Notes: generated from the letters alone by a model not told the origin. Counted from the first letter of the stretch, positions 17,524 through 26,608 are shown. The stretch is 64,000 nucleotides of DNA from Allokutzneria oryzae (GCF_042429765.1 NZ_JBHLZU010000015.1:1-64000); one strand, 5' to 3'. Translations and numbers: made by a program.

Positions 17524-18391
17524 GTAGCTCCCGCAAGGCCTTGATGACCTCGGCGGGGGCTTCCTCGGCCATGAAGTGCCCGCAGGACACGGTGGTGTGC
17601 TCCAGGTCCGGTGCCCAGGCCCGCCACCGGGCGGCGCCGTCGAAACCGAGGACGGCACCCCAGTCCTGTTGCAGCACGGTCACCGGCATCCGCAGCTGGT
17701 TGCCCGCTCGCCGGTCGGCCTCGTCGTGCTCGATGTCGACGGCAGCCGATGCCCGGTAGTCGGCGACGATCGAGGGGACGGCCTCGCGGCTGGCCTTCAG
17801 GTAGGCGGCTCGGACGTCGGCGGGGACGGCGTCCGGGTCGGTGGCCCAGAGGTCGAGGAAGTGGCCGAAGAACTCGTCCGGCGCCGCGTTGATCATCGTC
17901 TCCGGCAGGCCGGGCGGCTGGGCCATCAGGTAGAGGTGGAAGCCGACGGCGGCGGAGGCACCGCGCATGACCTCCCACATGTCGAGGGTCGGCAGGACGT
18001 CGAGCGAGGCCAGGTGGGTGATCGTGCCGGGGTGGTCGAGCCCGGCGCGGATGGCGACCAGGGCGCCTCGGTCGTGCCCGGCGAGTGCGAAGCGGTCGTG
18101 GCCGAGGGCGCGGGCCAGTGCGACGACGTCGGCGGCCATGGTGCGCTTGGAGTAGGTCCGCCCGTCGGTGTCCGCCGGTTTGTCGCTGTCGCCGTAGCCG
18201 CGCAGGTCGGGGCAGATCACCGTGTGGTCGGCGGCCAGGTCGGCGGCGACGTGCCGCCACATCAGGTGGGTCTGCGGGAACCCGTGCAGCAGCACGACGG
18301 GGTCGCCTGAGCCGCCCACCGCGACGTTGAGCTCCACGCCCTCGGCGACGGTGACGCGCCTCTGGGTGAATCCGGTGATCTTCGGTGCCAT
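17513..18391 (-). CDS. Alpha/beta hydrolase, haloacetate-dehalogenase/epoxide-hydrolase type
   Basis: A 292-aa cytoplasmic enzyme with oxyanion-hole motif LLHGFPQTHLMW, nucleophile elbow GHDRGA (aspartate nucleophile, as in fluoroacetate dehalogenase and epoxide hydrolases), DLRGYGDSDKP and a C-terminal catalytic histidine in SCGHFMAEEAP. The aspartate nucleophile distinguishes it from esterases. ATG 18391 is chosen over an upstream start because AGGGAG lies eight bases before it. It is divergent from the SARP regulator, which may control it. Actual substrate unknown. Confidence 0.83.
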   Translation of the reverse strand: MAPKITGFTQRRVTVAEGVELNVAVGGSGDPVVLLHGFPQTHLMWRHVAADLAADHTVICPDLRGYGDSDKPADTDGRTYSKRTMAADVVALARALGHDRFALAGHDRGALVAIRAGLDHPGTITHLASLDVLPTLDMWEVMRGASAAVGFHLYLMAQPPGLPETMINAAPDEFFGHFLDLWATDPDAVPADVRAAYLKASREAVPSIVADYRASAAVDIEHDEADRRAGNQLRMPVTVLQQDWGAVLGFDGAARWRAWAPDLEHTTVSCGHFMAEEAPAEVIKALRELLIR

Positions 18392-18525
18392 GTCGGCTCT
18401 CCCTGTCGGTCCGGGTCGGTCGTAGGCCCCCAACCTGCCGCGCACCGATCAGCACCCGATCAGCGACCGCTCAGCCGGCTCGGGTCATCGGGACGACGGG
18501 CCGCACAGGCCCTAGGTTCGTGGTG

Positions 18526-21500
18526 ATGGTGCGTTTCGGTGTGCTGGGCCCGCTGGTGGCCGAGGACGAGCGCGGGCCGGTCGACCTCAAGGGGTTGCGG
18601 CACCGGGCCGTCCTGGCTCGCCTGCTGGTCGCCAGGGGCCGGGTCGTGCCGGTGGCGATGCTGATCGACGATCTCTGGGACGACGCGCCGGAGGGCGCCC
18701 TCGGCGCCGTGCAGACCTTCGTCGGCGCGTTGCGGAAAGCCCTTGAGCCGGATCGCCCGCCTCGAACGCCCTCCCGGCTGCTGGTCACGGCGGCACCTGG
18801 CTACGCGCTGCGCGCCGAGCCCGGGATGGTGGACGCCTGGCGCTTCGAGGCCGCCGTCGCCACGTCCGCCCAGCTGCTGGACGAGGGCAGGGCCGGGGAA
18901 GCGCGCTCCCTGCTGGACGACGTGCTCGCGCTGTGGCGGGGACCGGCCTATGCGGAGTTCGTCGAGCAGGACTGGGCGCGTGGCGAGATCACCCGGCTGG
19001 ACGAGCTCCGCCTCCTCGCCGTGGAACGCCGTGCTGAGGCTGCGTTGTCCTCGGGGCAGGCGGCCGAGTCGGTGTCCGATCTCCAGGCCCATGTCGCTGG
19101 CCATCCCCTGCGCGAGGACGGCTGGCGGCTGCTGGCGTTGGCGCTCTACCGAGCGGGGCGGCAGGGCGATGCGCTGGCCACGCTCCGCCAGGCTCGTGCG
19201 GTGCTCCGGTCCGAGCTCGGCGTGGACCCCGGTCAGAGCCTGCGGCAGGTGGAGGCGGACATCCTCGCCCAGGCCCCGCACCTCACCGTCCACCCCGCAC
19301 GGCAGGCGCGACCGGTCGAGCACCCGTTCGTGGGCCGCACCGAGGAGCTGGCCGAGCTGGAGGAAGCAGCGGCGACCGGGCGGCCGCGGCTCGCACTGGT
19401 GTCCGGTGCCGCGGGTGCTGGCAAGACCGCGCTGGCCAGGGCCCTGACCCGGCGTTTGGAGAGCACTGGCTGGATCACCGCGTGGGGCACCAGCCCCGAG
19501 CTCCCGGGCGCGCCTTCGGCGTGGCCGTGGACGCAGATGAGCGAGAGCCTCGGCGGGCACGAACTGACTCCCCGGGTTGCCGAAGACCCAGTCGTAGCGC
19601 GGTTTCACCGACATCGAGCGGTCGGCTCGCACCTGTCCGCCGTCGCCGCGAAGGCTCCTGTGCTGCTGGTCTTCGACGACCTGCACTGGGCGGACGAGGA
19701 GACTCTCGCCCTGCTGACCGCGCTGGCCGCCGACCCCGGCGTCGGGCCGGTGTTGATCGTCGGCACGTACCGTTCGACCGAGATCTCGGACCCGCTGGCC
19801 GAGGCGCTGGGCCGAGCCGCCCGCACGGAACCGGCCCGGATCTACCTGGGTGGCCTGTCCGAGCCGCAGGTGCGTGAGATGGCCGAGGCCATCACCAGCA
19901 GGAAGATGCCTCCGGGCGCGGCGCGCATGATCCATTCGCGCAGCGCGGGCAACCCCTTCTTCGTCCGGGAGCTCACCCGGCTCTGGGAGACCGAGGGTGA
20001 CGCGGCCCTGCACGCCGTGCCCGAGGGAGTCCGCGACGTGATCCGACATCGCCTGGCCAGGCTCGGCGAGACGGCGAGAACACACATGCGACAGGCCGCT
20101 GTCATCGGCCAAGTCGTGGATCTCGACGTGCTGGTCTCGCTCGCCGGGGACGAGAACCAGGTCCTGGACTCCGTCGAAGCCGCTCTCCTCGCGGGTTTCC
20201 TGGTGGAGCAGGAAGCTGACCGCCTGTGGTTCGCCCACGCTCTGGTGCACGAGACGCTCTACGACGACATCACGCGCGCTCGTCGGGCTCGGTGGCACGC
20301 CTCGGTTGCCGAGATCATCGAAAAAGCACGGCTCGCTGACGTGGAGGCGATCGCCCACCACCTGCTCCGAGCGGGGACCCGGGCCAGTGCGGCTCGTACC
20401 GCGCACTACACGCGCGCTGCGGCTGAACGAGCGGAGAAACGGTTCGCGCCGCACGAGGCGGCACGCTTGTGGCGCGCGGCCTTGGACAGCACGGAGGACG
20501 TCGACGCGCGGGACCGCTTGGCCGCGGTGATGGGTCTTGTGCGGGCGCTTGCGGTGACCGGTGACCTGCGAGAGGCGCGACGTCACCGCGCGGAGGCGAT
20601 CACCGCGGCGGAGGCGCTGGGCGAACCGTTGCTGACCGCCAGCGTGATCGGTGCCTTCGACGTGCCCGCGATCTGGACGGCCAACGACGACGAAGCCCTG
20701 TCCGCCCACCTCGTAGCGGCTGCCGAACGCACGCTGCCTCTGCTGCCCGCCGAGCACGAGGCCGAGCGCGCGCGCCTGCTGATCACCATCGCGATGGAGC
20801 GGCGTGGTGACGCCGGGCAGCGGGGGAGCGACGCGGCACGTGAAGCCGAGGCGATCGCCCGTCGCCTCGGCGACCCGACCCTGCTGGCCTACGCGCTCAA
20901 CGGGCGCTTCATGCAGACCTTCCACCGGGCCGGACTCGCTCCGCAACGGGCTCGGATCGGTCAGGAACTGCTTGATCTTGCGGCACGCCACAGCGGCCTG
21001 GTGACCTTCGAGGTGCTCGGGCACCTGATCCTCATCCAGGCCGGTGCCGCGCTCGCCGATCTCGCGGCCGCCGATCGGCACGCAGCCGAGGCCGATCTGC
21101 TCGCCGAGCGCTACGAACTCCCGCTGGTCGGCGTGTTCACCGCCTGGTACGCCGCGCTGCGGCTCGCGATGACCGGTCGGCTCGATGAGGCGCGAACCGC
21201 CTACCGCGCGGCGGCCGCTCGGCTCACGGGCACCGGGATGCCCGGTGTGGAGGATGGGATCCTCCCGCTCGCCCTGCTCTGCATCAGCGCGCCCGACGCC
21301 GAACCGGCCGGCGACTGGGGCCCGTACGAGAGCTGGGCCCGCCCGCTGGTCCTGTTCGCACAAGGCAACCGCGAGCAGGCGCTCGCCGCCGCGCGCGCCG
21401 TCCCGGACTCCCCGCGCGACCTGCTCTTCGAGGCCCGCACCTGTCTGCACGCCATGATCGCGATCGAGGCAGGAGACCGGTCGACGATGGAACGCCTCTA

Positions 21501-21672
21501 CTCCCACCTGCTTCCCGCGGCAGGGGAGCTCGCCGGAGCCGGGAGCGGACTGGTCACCCTCGGCCCTGTCGCACACCACCTCGGTCGGCTGGCCGCCGCA
21601 CTGGGGCGGCACCGTCAGGCCACCGAACACCACCGGCAGGCACAGGAGATCGAGGACAGGACCCGAGAGTGA
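18526..21672 (+). CDS. SARP-family transcriptional regulator with BTAD and AAA ATPase domains (AfsR-like)
   Basis: A 1048-aa multi-domain regulator. Residues 1-95 form an OmpR-type winged helix (MVRFGVLGPLVAED ... RRAVLARLL-type core), about 100-245 the bacterial transcriptional activation domain (AQLLDEGRAGEARSLLDDVL ... ELGVDPGQSLR), then an AAA/NB-ARC-like ATPase with Walker A GAAGAGKTAL (about 293-302) and Walker B LLVFDDLHWAD, and a long helical C-terminus of TPR-like repeats. Such proteins activate secondary-metabolite clusters. The start could also be GTG 18520 or 18523. The stop overlaps the next gene by four bases. No complete cluster adjoins it, so its target is open; the divergent hydrolase and the coupled unknown gene are the nearest candidates. 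Confidence 0.88.
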   Translation: MVRFGVLGPLVAEDERGPVDLKGLRHRAVLARLLVARGRVVPVAMLIDDLWDDAPEGALGAVQTFVGALRKALEPDRPPRTPSRLLVTAAPGYALRAEPGMVDAWRFEAAVATSAQLLDEGRAGEARSLLDDVLALWRGPAYAEFVEQDWARGEITRLDELRLLAVERRAEAALSSGQAAESVSDLQAHVAGHPLREDGWRLLALALYRAGRQGDALATLRQARAVLRSELGVDPGQSLRQVEADILAQAPHLTVHPARQARPVEHPFVGRTEELAELEEAAATGRPRLALVSGAAGAGKTALARALTRRLESTGWITAWGTSPELPGAPSAWPWTQMSESLGGHELTPRVAEDPVVARFHRHRAVGSHLSAVAAKAPVLLVFDDLHWADEETLALLTALAADPGVGPVLIVGTYRSTEISDPLAEALGRAARTEPARIYLGGLSEPQVREMAEAITSRKMPPGAARMIHSRSAGNPFFVRELTRLWETEGDAALHAVPEGVRDVIRHRLARLGETARTHMRQAAVIGQVVDLDVLVSLAGDENQVLDSVEAALLAGFLVEQEADRLWFAHALVHETLYDDITRARRARWHASVAEIIEKARLADVEAIAHHLLRAGTRASAARTAHYTRAAAERAEKRFAPHEAARLWRAALDSTEDVDARDRLAAVMGLVRALAVTGDLREARRHRAEAITAAEALGEPLLTASVIGAFDVPAIWTANDDEALSAHLVAAAERTLPLLPAEHEAERARLLITIAMERRGDAGQRGSDAAREAEAIARRLGDPTLLAYALNGRFMQTFHRAGLAPQRARIGQELLDLAARHSGLVTFEVLGHLILIQAGAALADLAAADRHAAEADLLAERYELPLVGVFTAWYAALRLAMTGRLDEARTAYRAAAARLTGTGMPGVEDGILPLALLCISAPDAEPAGDWGPYESWARPLVLFAQGNREQALAAARAVPDSPRDLLFEARTCLHAMIAIEAGDRSTMERLYSHLLPAAGELAGAGSGLVTLGPVAHHLGRLAAALGRHRQATEHHRQAQEIEDRTRE

Positions 21673-22280
21673 CCGTCCATTGTGGATATATGTTTGACTG
21701 TCGGATGTACGTTCACGCGGTGACCACTCCTCCCGATGTCGACTTCCTCCGCCGTCTTGCGGGCAGGATTCCCGACGACGACCTCGCGTGGGTGTGGAAC
21801 CACCTCGGCGCCGGTGAGTTCGGGGACATGGAGCGCTCGCTGGTGAACATGGTCCGCGATCACGCGATCCCGCTCAGCGACACCGAGTGGAACCGGATGG
21901 TTGAAGCCGGAATCACGGTTACCTACGCAGGCCTCGCCGAACTGCGCGTCAACGGTCACCGCCCCGTCTACCACTTCGAGCCGTCCGCCGAACTGTCCAC
22001 AGTGGATGATCTGTTGATCGCCGACGTGACCACCTGCTCCACGCTTCGTCGCGTGGTCGAGGCTCGTCGTATTCCTCAGTCAGCCGCTGCTCCCTGCCCG
22101 GACCTGACGGTCTACGTCGCGGAGTTCGCCGCAGGGGAGAGTGTCCTCGAACGGCGTACTGGGCTCTTCTGGGGGCCCGGTGGCGCGCAGCTCGAAGTGG
22201 TGGCGGAGGGGGAGGAGCTGCCGCCCTACCAAGCGGCGGCGTTCGCGGCTGGCAGGCGGATCCGGCCCGGCTCGCTGTAG
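21669..22280 (+). CDS. Hypothetical protein coupled to the SARP regulator
   Basis: A protein of up to 203 aa that starts at a GTG overlapping the SARP stop (GTGA). Internal starts at 21693 (ATG) and 21720 (GTG) are also possible and would remove the odd first 8-17 residues. Sequence is acidic and soluble, with a helical first half (DDDLAWVWNHLGAGEFGDMERSL) and beta-rich second half. I recognise no domain. The four-base overlap implies co-expression with the regulator, so it may modulate it or act with it. Confidence 0.6.
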   Translation: MTVHCGYMFDCRMYVHAVTTPPDVDFLRRLAGRIPDDDLAWVWNHLGAGEFGDMERSLVNMVRDHAIPLSDTEWNRMVEAGITVTYAGLAELRVNGHRPVYHFEPSAELSTVDDLLIADVTTCSTLRRVVEARRIPQSAAAPCPDLTVYVAEFAAGESVLERRTGLFWGPGGAQLEVVAEGEELPPYQAAAFAAGRRIRPGSL

Positions 22281-22298
22281 AGGTCTTGTGCGGCTGGG

Positions 22299-22733
22299 TT
22301 AGGGCTCCGCGACGAGCTTCTTCAGCAGATCGCGCAGGGTTTCCTGCTGCGTGGCGGTGAGCGAGGTCAGCGGGGACTCGGTGCCCAGGTGCTTGAGCAC
22401 CGTTGTGCGGCAACGCCGCCCGGCCGGGGTGAGCACGATCTGCTTGGCGCGCCGGTCGGTCGGGTGCGGTCTGCGTTCGATCAGGCTCTGCTGTTCGAGG
22501 CGGTCGAGGACGAACGTTGCGTTCGACGGCTCGCAGGACATCCTGTTCGCCAGCTCCCGAGCAGTGATCGGCTCGGACAGCTCGCGAATCGCGACGACCT
22601 GCGTCGCGGTGAGACCGAGCTGCTCGGCGACGCGGCGCACGTGGATGTCGAGCCGCTGCGCGAAGTGGTGCACCAGCTTGCACACGTCGCGGTCGATGTC
22701 GCCGTCCGCCGAAAGGTCCGGCTGCCTCGCCAT
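22299..22733 (-). CDS. MarR-family transcriptional repressor
   Basis: A 144-aa winged-helix regulator: helix-turn-helix LGLTATQVVAIREL ... TARELANRMSCEPSNATFVLDRLEQQSLI and wing RRPHPTDRRAKQIVLT, the standard MarR core. It is divergent from an MFS exporter and SDR gene with a perfect 14-bp inverted repeat between them, so it most likely represses both directions and is released by a ligand exported or modified by those proteins. Confidence 0.88.
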   Translation of the reverse strand: MARQPDLSADGDIDRDVCKLVHHFAQRLDIHVRRVAEQLGLTATQVVAIRELSEPITARELANRMSCEPSNATFVLDRLEQQSLIERRPHPTDRRAKQIVLTPAGRRCRTTVLKHLGTESPLTSLTATQQETLRDLLKKLVAEP

Positions 22734-22766
22734 GCCCTGAGTCTAGCGGCTGTGCTTCGAACTGTG

Positions 22767-22801
22767 ATAGTTCTAGTTCGCATCATACGAACTAGAACTA
22801 T
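22767..22801. promoter_or_regulatory. MarR operator
   Basis: Arms ATAGTTCTAGTTCG (22767-22780) and CGAACTAGAACTAT (22788-22801), perfect over 14 bp with a 7-nt centre CATCATA. It is AT-rich against the background and ends six bases before the exporter's GTG, so binding would block that promoter and the repressor's own. Confidence 0.85.
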
Positions 22802-22806
22802 TTGGG

Positions 22807-23970
22807 GTGTCTCGGGTGCCTCTGCCTGCACTTTCCTTCATGTTGGTGGTCTTCAGTCTCACCACCGGTGAGTTCGTGATCGCCGGAATCCTGCCGGACG
22901 TGGCAGCTGACCTGTCGGTATCGGTCCCCTCGGCCGGGCTGCTCGCGACCGCCTACGCGCTCGGCATGATCGTCGGCGGCCCGGTGGTCACCGTGCTGAC
23001 CGCGCGGCAGGCTCGCAAGCGGCTCATCGTCGGTCTCGTCGCCGTGTCCATCGCCGGGAACCTGGGTTCGGCGGTGGCGCCGGACTACCCCGTCCTGCTG
23101 GTGTCGCGGTTCGTCGCCGGGCTGGTGGTGGCCACGTTCTTCGCCGTGGCGATCGCCACCGTCGTCTCGATGGCGCAGCCGGGCAAGCAGGCCGCCGCCG
23201 TGGCGAAAGTGGCTCTGGGGATGAATCTCGGCATCATCCTCGGCACGCCGATCGGCACCTTCGTCAGCCACGAACTCGGCTGGCGGGCGACTTTCGTGAC
23301 GGTCGCCGTGCTCAGTGCCGTGGCTCTGCTGATGGTGCTGCGGTTCGTCCCGGCACAGCCAGCCGTCGCGAGCGGGCCGGTGCTGGGGGAGCTGCGGGTG
23401 TTCGCCGATCGAGGTGTCCAGCTTGCGATCGCCCTGACCGCGCTGGGCAATGTCGGAGTCCTGATGGTCTTCACCTACATCGCCCCGCTGCTCACCGATG
23501 TCAGCGGGTTCGCTCCTGGCGCGGTTCCCGTGCTGCTGTTGGTGTACGGCGCTGGTGCGGTCGCCGGGAACTTCCTCGGGGGATGGTTGTCGGACAAGGC
23601 GTTGATGCCGTCGCTGACCGGGCTGCTCACCGCGTTGGCGGCCGAACTGGCGCTGTTCTGGCTCATCGGTGGGAACCAGGTTTCCGCATCGGTTCTGACC
23701 TTTGTCCTGGGGCTGCTGGCCTTCGCGATCGTCCCCGGAATGCAGACCCGTGTCATGACGGCGGCCAGTGCGGCGCCCACGCTCGCGGTCGCGGTCAACG
23801 CCTCCGGCTTTCAGCTCGCCGCGGCGTTCGCGGGCTGGCTCGGCGGGCAGGTCATCGACGGCGGGTCGGGCCTGCGGTCGATCTACCTCGTCGGCGCGCT
23901 CCTGACCGTGGCCGGTCTGGCAGTCGCGATCCACACGATGCGGCGCGACCGCCAGCCGGTGTTGTCATGA
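22807..23970 (+). CDS. MFS transporter, DHA1 drug-exporter type
   Basis: A 387-aa integral membrane protein with about 12 helices. It has the DHA1-type N-terminus (TTGEFVIAGILPDVAADLSVS), the motif between helices 2 and 3 in degenerate form (TARQARKRLIVG) and the antiporter motif region GMNLGIILGTPIGTF in helix 5. It resembles the AraJ/YdhP exporters. GTG 22807 starts only six bases after the operator and has no clear ribosome site, so the message may be leaderless. Repressed by the divergent MarR; overlaps the SDR gene by four bases. Confidence 0.85.
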   Translation: MSRVPLPALSFMLVVFSLTTGEFVIAGILPDVAADLSVSVPSAGLLATAYALGMIVGGPVVTVLTARQARKRLIVGLVAVSIAGNLGSAVAPDYPVLLVSRFVAGLVVATFFAVAIATVVSMAQPGKQAAAVAKVALGMNLGIILGTPIGTFVSHELGWRATFVTVAVLSAVALLMVLRFVPAQPAVASGPVLGELRVFADRGVQLAIALTALGNVGVLMVFTYIAPLLTDVSGFAPGAVPVLLLVYGAGAVAGNFLGGWLSDKALMPSLTGLLTALAAELALFWLIGGNQVSASVLTFVLGLLAFAIVPGMQTRVMTAASAAPTLAVAVNASGFQLAAAFAGWLGGQVIDGGSGLRSIYLVGALLTVAGLAVAIHTMRRDRQPVLS

Positions 23971-24728
23971 AGTGCGCAACAGGCAAGGCGCTGAAGGGAA
24001 AAGTCGCGCTGGTGACCGGCGGTTCGCGTGGCATCGGCGCCGCGACCGCCCGTGCCTTGGCGGTGCAGGGAGCCGCGGTGGCGATCAGCTACGCCGCGTC
24101 TTCCGGCAAGGCTGAAGCTGTCGTGGCCGAACTGGTCCGTGCCGGTGCGCGCGCGGCCGCCTATCGGGCCGACCAGGCCGACCCCCGGCAGGTTCGCGAC
24201 CTGGTGCATGCCGTGGCGGCTGACTTCGGGCGGCTCGACGTCCTGGTCAACAACGCCGCGAGCTTCGTCAGCGGCAAGGTCGACGACGCCGGCGGTGACG
24301 TGGCGGCTTTCGACCGCCAGCTCGCTGTCAACGTCGTCGGTGTCACCGCGGGAATCCGAGCGGCGGCCCCGATCCTCGGCGACGGAGGACGGATCATCAC
24401 GGTCGGTTCCATGCAGGCCACACGTCCCGGGTTCGCGGGCGTCGCCGACTACGCGTCGACCAAAGCGGCGATCATCGGCTACAGCAAGGGGGCGGCCAGG
24501 GACCTGGCGCCGAGGGGGATCACCGTCAACGTGGTCCAGCCCGGTTCGGTCGCCACCGACATGAACCCTCCCGACGCGCCGTTCGCCGACATCCAGCGCG
24601 CGGCGAACGCGATGGGCCGCTTCGGCAGGCCGGAGGAGATCGCGGCGGGCATCGTGTTCCTCGCCGGTCCGGGGGCGTCCTTCATCACCGGTGCCGTCCT
24701 GGACATCGACGGCGGCTACCTGGCCTGA
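23967..24728 (+). CDS. Short-chain dehydrogenase/reductase (SDR, classical)
   Basis: A 253-aa NAD(P)-dependent oxidoreductase. TGGSRGIG is the Rossmann nucleotide motif (about residues 18-25), LVNNAA the structural NNAG motif, SMQATRPGFAGVADYASTK gives the catalytic Ser-Tyr-Lys with YASTK, and the C-terminal TGAVLDIDGGYLA is typical of FabG-like enzymes. The ATG overlaps the MFS stop (ATGA), so it is co-transcribed with the exporter under MarR control. It may modify the exported compound. Substrate unknown. Confidence 0.87.
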   Translation: MKCATGKALKGKVALVTGGSRGIGAATARALAVQGAAVAISYAASSGKAEAVVAELVRAGARAAAYRADQADPRQVRDLVHAVAADFGRLDVLVNNAASFVSGKVDDAGGDVAAFDRQLAVNVVGVTAGIRAAAPILGDGGRIITVGSMQATRPGFAGVADYASTKAAIIGYSKGAARDLAPRGITVNVVQPGSVATDMNPPDAPFADIQRAANAMGRFGRPEEIAAGIVFLAGPGASFITGAVLDIDGGYLA

Positions 24729-24745
24729 CCCACCGGCGCAGAGTC

Positions 24746-24802
24746 AAGAAAGTTTGACATGATGTCCGCCTCGCTTTACATTCGGTCGTGTCAAACTTTC
24801 TT
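24746..24802 (+). promoter_or_regulatory. Near-consensus promoter inside an inverted repeat (XRE operator)
   Basis: TTGACA (24754-24759), a 17-bp spacer and TACATT (24777-24782) form a clear vegetative promoter. The arms AAGAAAGTTTGACA (24746-24759) and TGTCAAACTTTCTT (24789-24802) are a perfect 14-bp inverted repeat covering the -35 box and the start region. The XRE repressor encoded in the operon is the natural candidate to bind here. Confidence 0.8.
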
Positions 24803-24817
24803 TACAGGGGAGCGGAC

Positions 24818-25243
24818 GTGGCGATCGAGGAGAAGCGCGCGTGGATCATGGCGGTGGTCGCGGTCGCCGCGTACGCGGCCTATCTCGTGATCATCCTTGG
24901 CGGGGCGGGCGAGGCCGCGCTCGTCGAGGTGTCCTACGTGCCGGCGCTGCTGTGGACCGTCGGCATCGCGATCGTGGCGTCGATCGTGCTGCACGTCGCC
25001 GCCGCGCTCGCCGCGCCCGAGGACGCGGGGAAGGATCAGCGCGACCGGGAGATCGGCCGGTTCGGTGAGCACGTCGGCCAGTCCTTCGTCGTGATCGGCG
25101 GGGTGGCGGCGCTGGTCATGGCCATGGCCGAGCTGGACCACTTCTGGATCGCCAACGCGATCTACCTGGCGTTCGTCCTGTCGGCGGTGCTCGGCTCCGT
25201 CGCCAAGATCTTCGCCTACCGCAAGGGTTTCCAGACATGGTGA
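24818..25243 (+). CDS. Small four-helix membrane protein
   Basis: A 141-aa protein with four hydrophobic helices (about residues 9-30, 38-62, 88-107 and 113-133) joined by short charged loops. It resembles actinobacterial and archaeal membrane proteins that are regularly encoded beside a small XRE regulator; no activity is known. GTG 24818 is chosen because AGGGGAG precedes it closely and an upstream GTG would fall inside the operator. Its end overlaps the XRE gene by seven bases. Confidence 0.68.
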   Translation: MAIEEKRAWIMAVVAVAAYAAYLVIILGGAGEAALVEVSYVPALLWTVGIAIVASIVLHVAAALAAPEDAGKDQRDREIGRFGEHVGQSFVVIGGVAALVMAMAELDHFWIANAIYLAFVLSAVLGSVAKIFAYRKGFQTW

Positions 25244-25476
25244 AGCCGAAGCCGACCAGGGTCACCAACTCGATCCGGGCACTGCGGTTCGCGCACGGGG
25301 AGATGACGCAGGCCGACCTGGCCAGGCGCATCGGCGTGACGCGTCAGACCGTCATCGCCATCGAGCAGGGCCGGTACTCGCCGTCCCTTGAGGTGGCGTT
25401 CCAGATCGCCCGAGTGTTCAAGGTTCCGCTCGACGACGTGTTCCAGTACCCGGACAGCGCGGAGGAGGCGCCGTGA
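25237..25476 (+). CDS. Small XRE-family DNA-binding protein
   Basis: A 79-aa helix-turn-helix protein (NSIRALRFAHGEMTQADLARRIGVTRQTVIAIEQGRYSPSL... in outline), of the short YgzD/PlcR-like type that pairs with a membrane protein gene. It overlaps the membrane protein gene at its start and the reductase gene at its end (GTGA), so all three are one operon. It probably represses this operon through the perfect inverted repeat at 24746-24802. Confidence 0.87.
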   Translation: MVKPKPTRVTNSIRALRFAHGEMTQADLARRIGVTRQTVIAIEQGRYSPSLEVAFQIARVFKVPLDDVFQYPDSAEEAP

Positions 25477-26444
25477 AGGCGATCGTTCAGGACCGGTACG
25501 GCTCAACAGATGTGTTGCGGCTCAACGACATCGCGAAGCCAGTGCCGGGTGACGGCGAGGTGCTCGTGCGAGTGCGCGCGGCCGGTGTCGATCCGGGTGT
25601 GTGGCACCTCATGACGGGTCTGCCGTACGCGCTCCGGGTCATGGGTTACGGGGTGCGCGTGCCCAAGGTGCGCGTCCGGGGCAGGGACGTGGCCGGAAGC
25701 GTCGAGGCGGTCGGCAGGAACGTGACCCGGTTCAAGCCGGGCGACGAGGTGTTCGGCACCTGCGAGGGCTCCTTCGCCGAGTACGTGTGCGCCCGGGAGG
25801 ACCGGTTGGCGCTGAAGCCGGTGAACCTCACCTTCGAACAGGCGGCGGCCGTTCCCATCTCCGCTGTGAGCGCCTTACAGGGGCTTCGTGACGCCGGACA
25901 GATCCAGCGAGGGCACAAGGTCCTGGTCATCGGCGCGGCGGGAGGTGTCGGTGCGTTCGCGGTGCAGCTGGCCAAGATGTTCGGAGCTGATGTCACCGGC
26001 GTGTGCAGCACGAGCAAGCTGGAGCTGGTCAGGTCGCTCGGCGCGGACGAGGTCATCGACTACACCCGCGAGGACTTCGTGGACGGGGTGCGGCACTTCG
26101 ACCTCGTGCTCGACACCGCGGGCAACCGTTCGCTCTCGCATCTCCGGCGTGCTCTGACACCCAAGGGAACCCTGGTGATCGTCGGCGGCGAAGGGGGAGG
26201 GCGGTGGTTCGGCGGGACCGATCGCGTGCTTCGGGCGCTGCTGCTGGCGCCGTTCGTGAGCCAGCGGCTCCGAGGGCTGGTCTCGACGGAGCGCGCGGAG
26301 GACTTCCAGCTCCTGCGGGAGATCATCGAGAGCGGTGAGGTCGCGCCGGTCATCGACCGGACGTACCCGCTCCACGAGGCCGGGGAAGCCATCCAATACG
26401 TCCACAAAGGACATACCTGCGGCAAGGTCGTTGTCACGGTGTAG
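25473..26444 (+). CDS. NAD(P)-dependent medium-chain reductase, quinone-oxidoreductase type
   Basis: A 323-aa MDR-family enzyme without the catalytic zinc cysteines. Features: MKAIVQDRYGSTDVLRL start, the catalytic-domain signature PGDEVFG, and cofactor motif VLVIGAAGGVGAFAVQLAK (about residues 148-166), as in the YhfP/zinc-independent quinone reductase group. GTG start overlaps the XRE stop. Co-expression with the membrane protein and XRE suggests a role in a redox or electrophile response, which is inference. Confidence 0.85.
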   Translation: MKAIVQDRYGSTDVLRLNDIAKPVPGDGEVLVRVRAAGVDPGVWHLMTGLPYALRVMGYGVRVPKVRVRGRDVAGSVEAVGRNVTRFKPGDEVFGTCEGSFAEYVCAREDRLALKPVNLTFEQAAAVPISAVSALQGLRDAGQIQRGHKVLVIGAAGGVGAFAVQLAKMFGADVTGVCSTSKLELVRSLGADEVIDYTREDFVDGVRHFDLVLDTAGNRSLSHLRRALTPKGTLVIVGGEGGGRWFGGTDRVLRALLLAPFVSQRLRGLVSTERAEDFQLLREIIESGEVAPVIDRTYPLHEAGEAIQYVHKGHTCGKVVVTV

Positions 26445-26608
26445 TCCCACTGCCAGGCCACAGCGGACACAGGTGTCTGGATGGTTGCGGGTCATGGGTC
26501 GTTGTCCCCTGTTGTGACGGGAAGGTCGACTGTGTTCGTGACCGCCGGGAGTGGCTAGCGTGGGATGGGTCGAGCTGCCCGGGCGGGACAGGAGAGGGGT
26601 GGGGAAGC

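Noticed and set aside
18460..21633. A minus-strand open frame of 1057 codons opposite the SARP gene
   Set aside because: Shadow of the SARP reading frame; no domain and no ribosome site.
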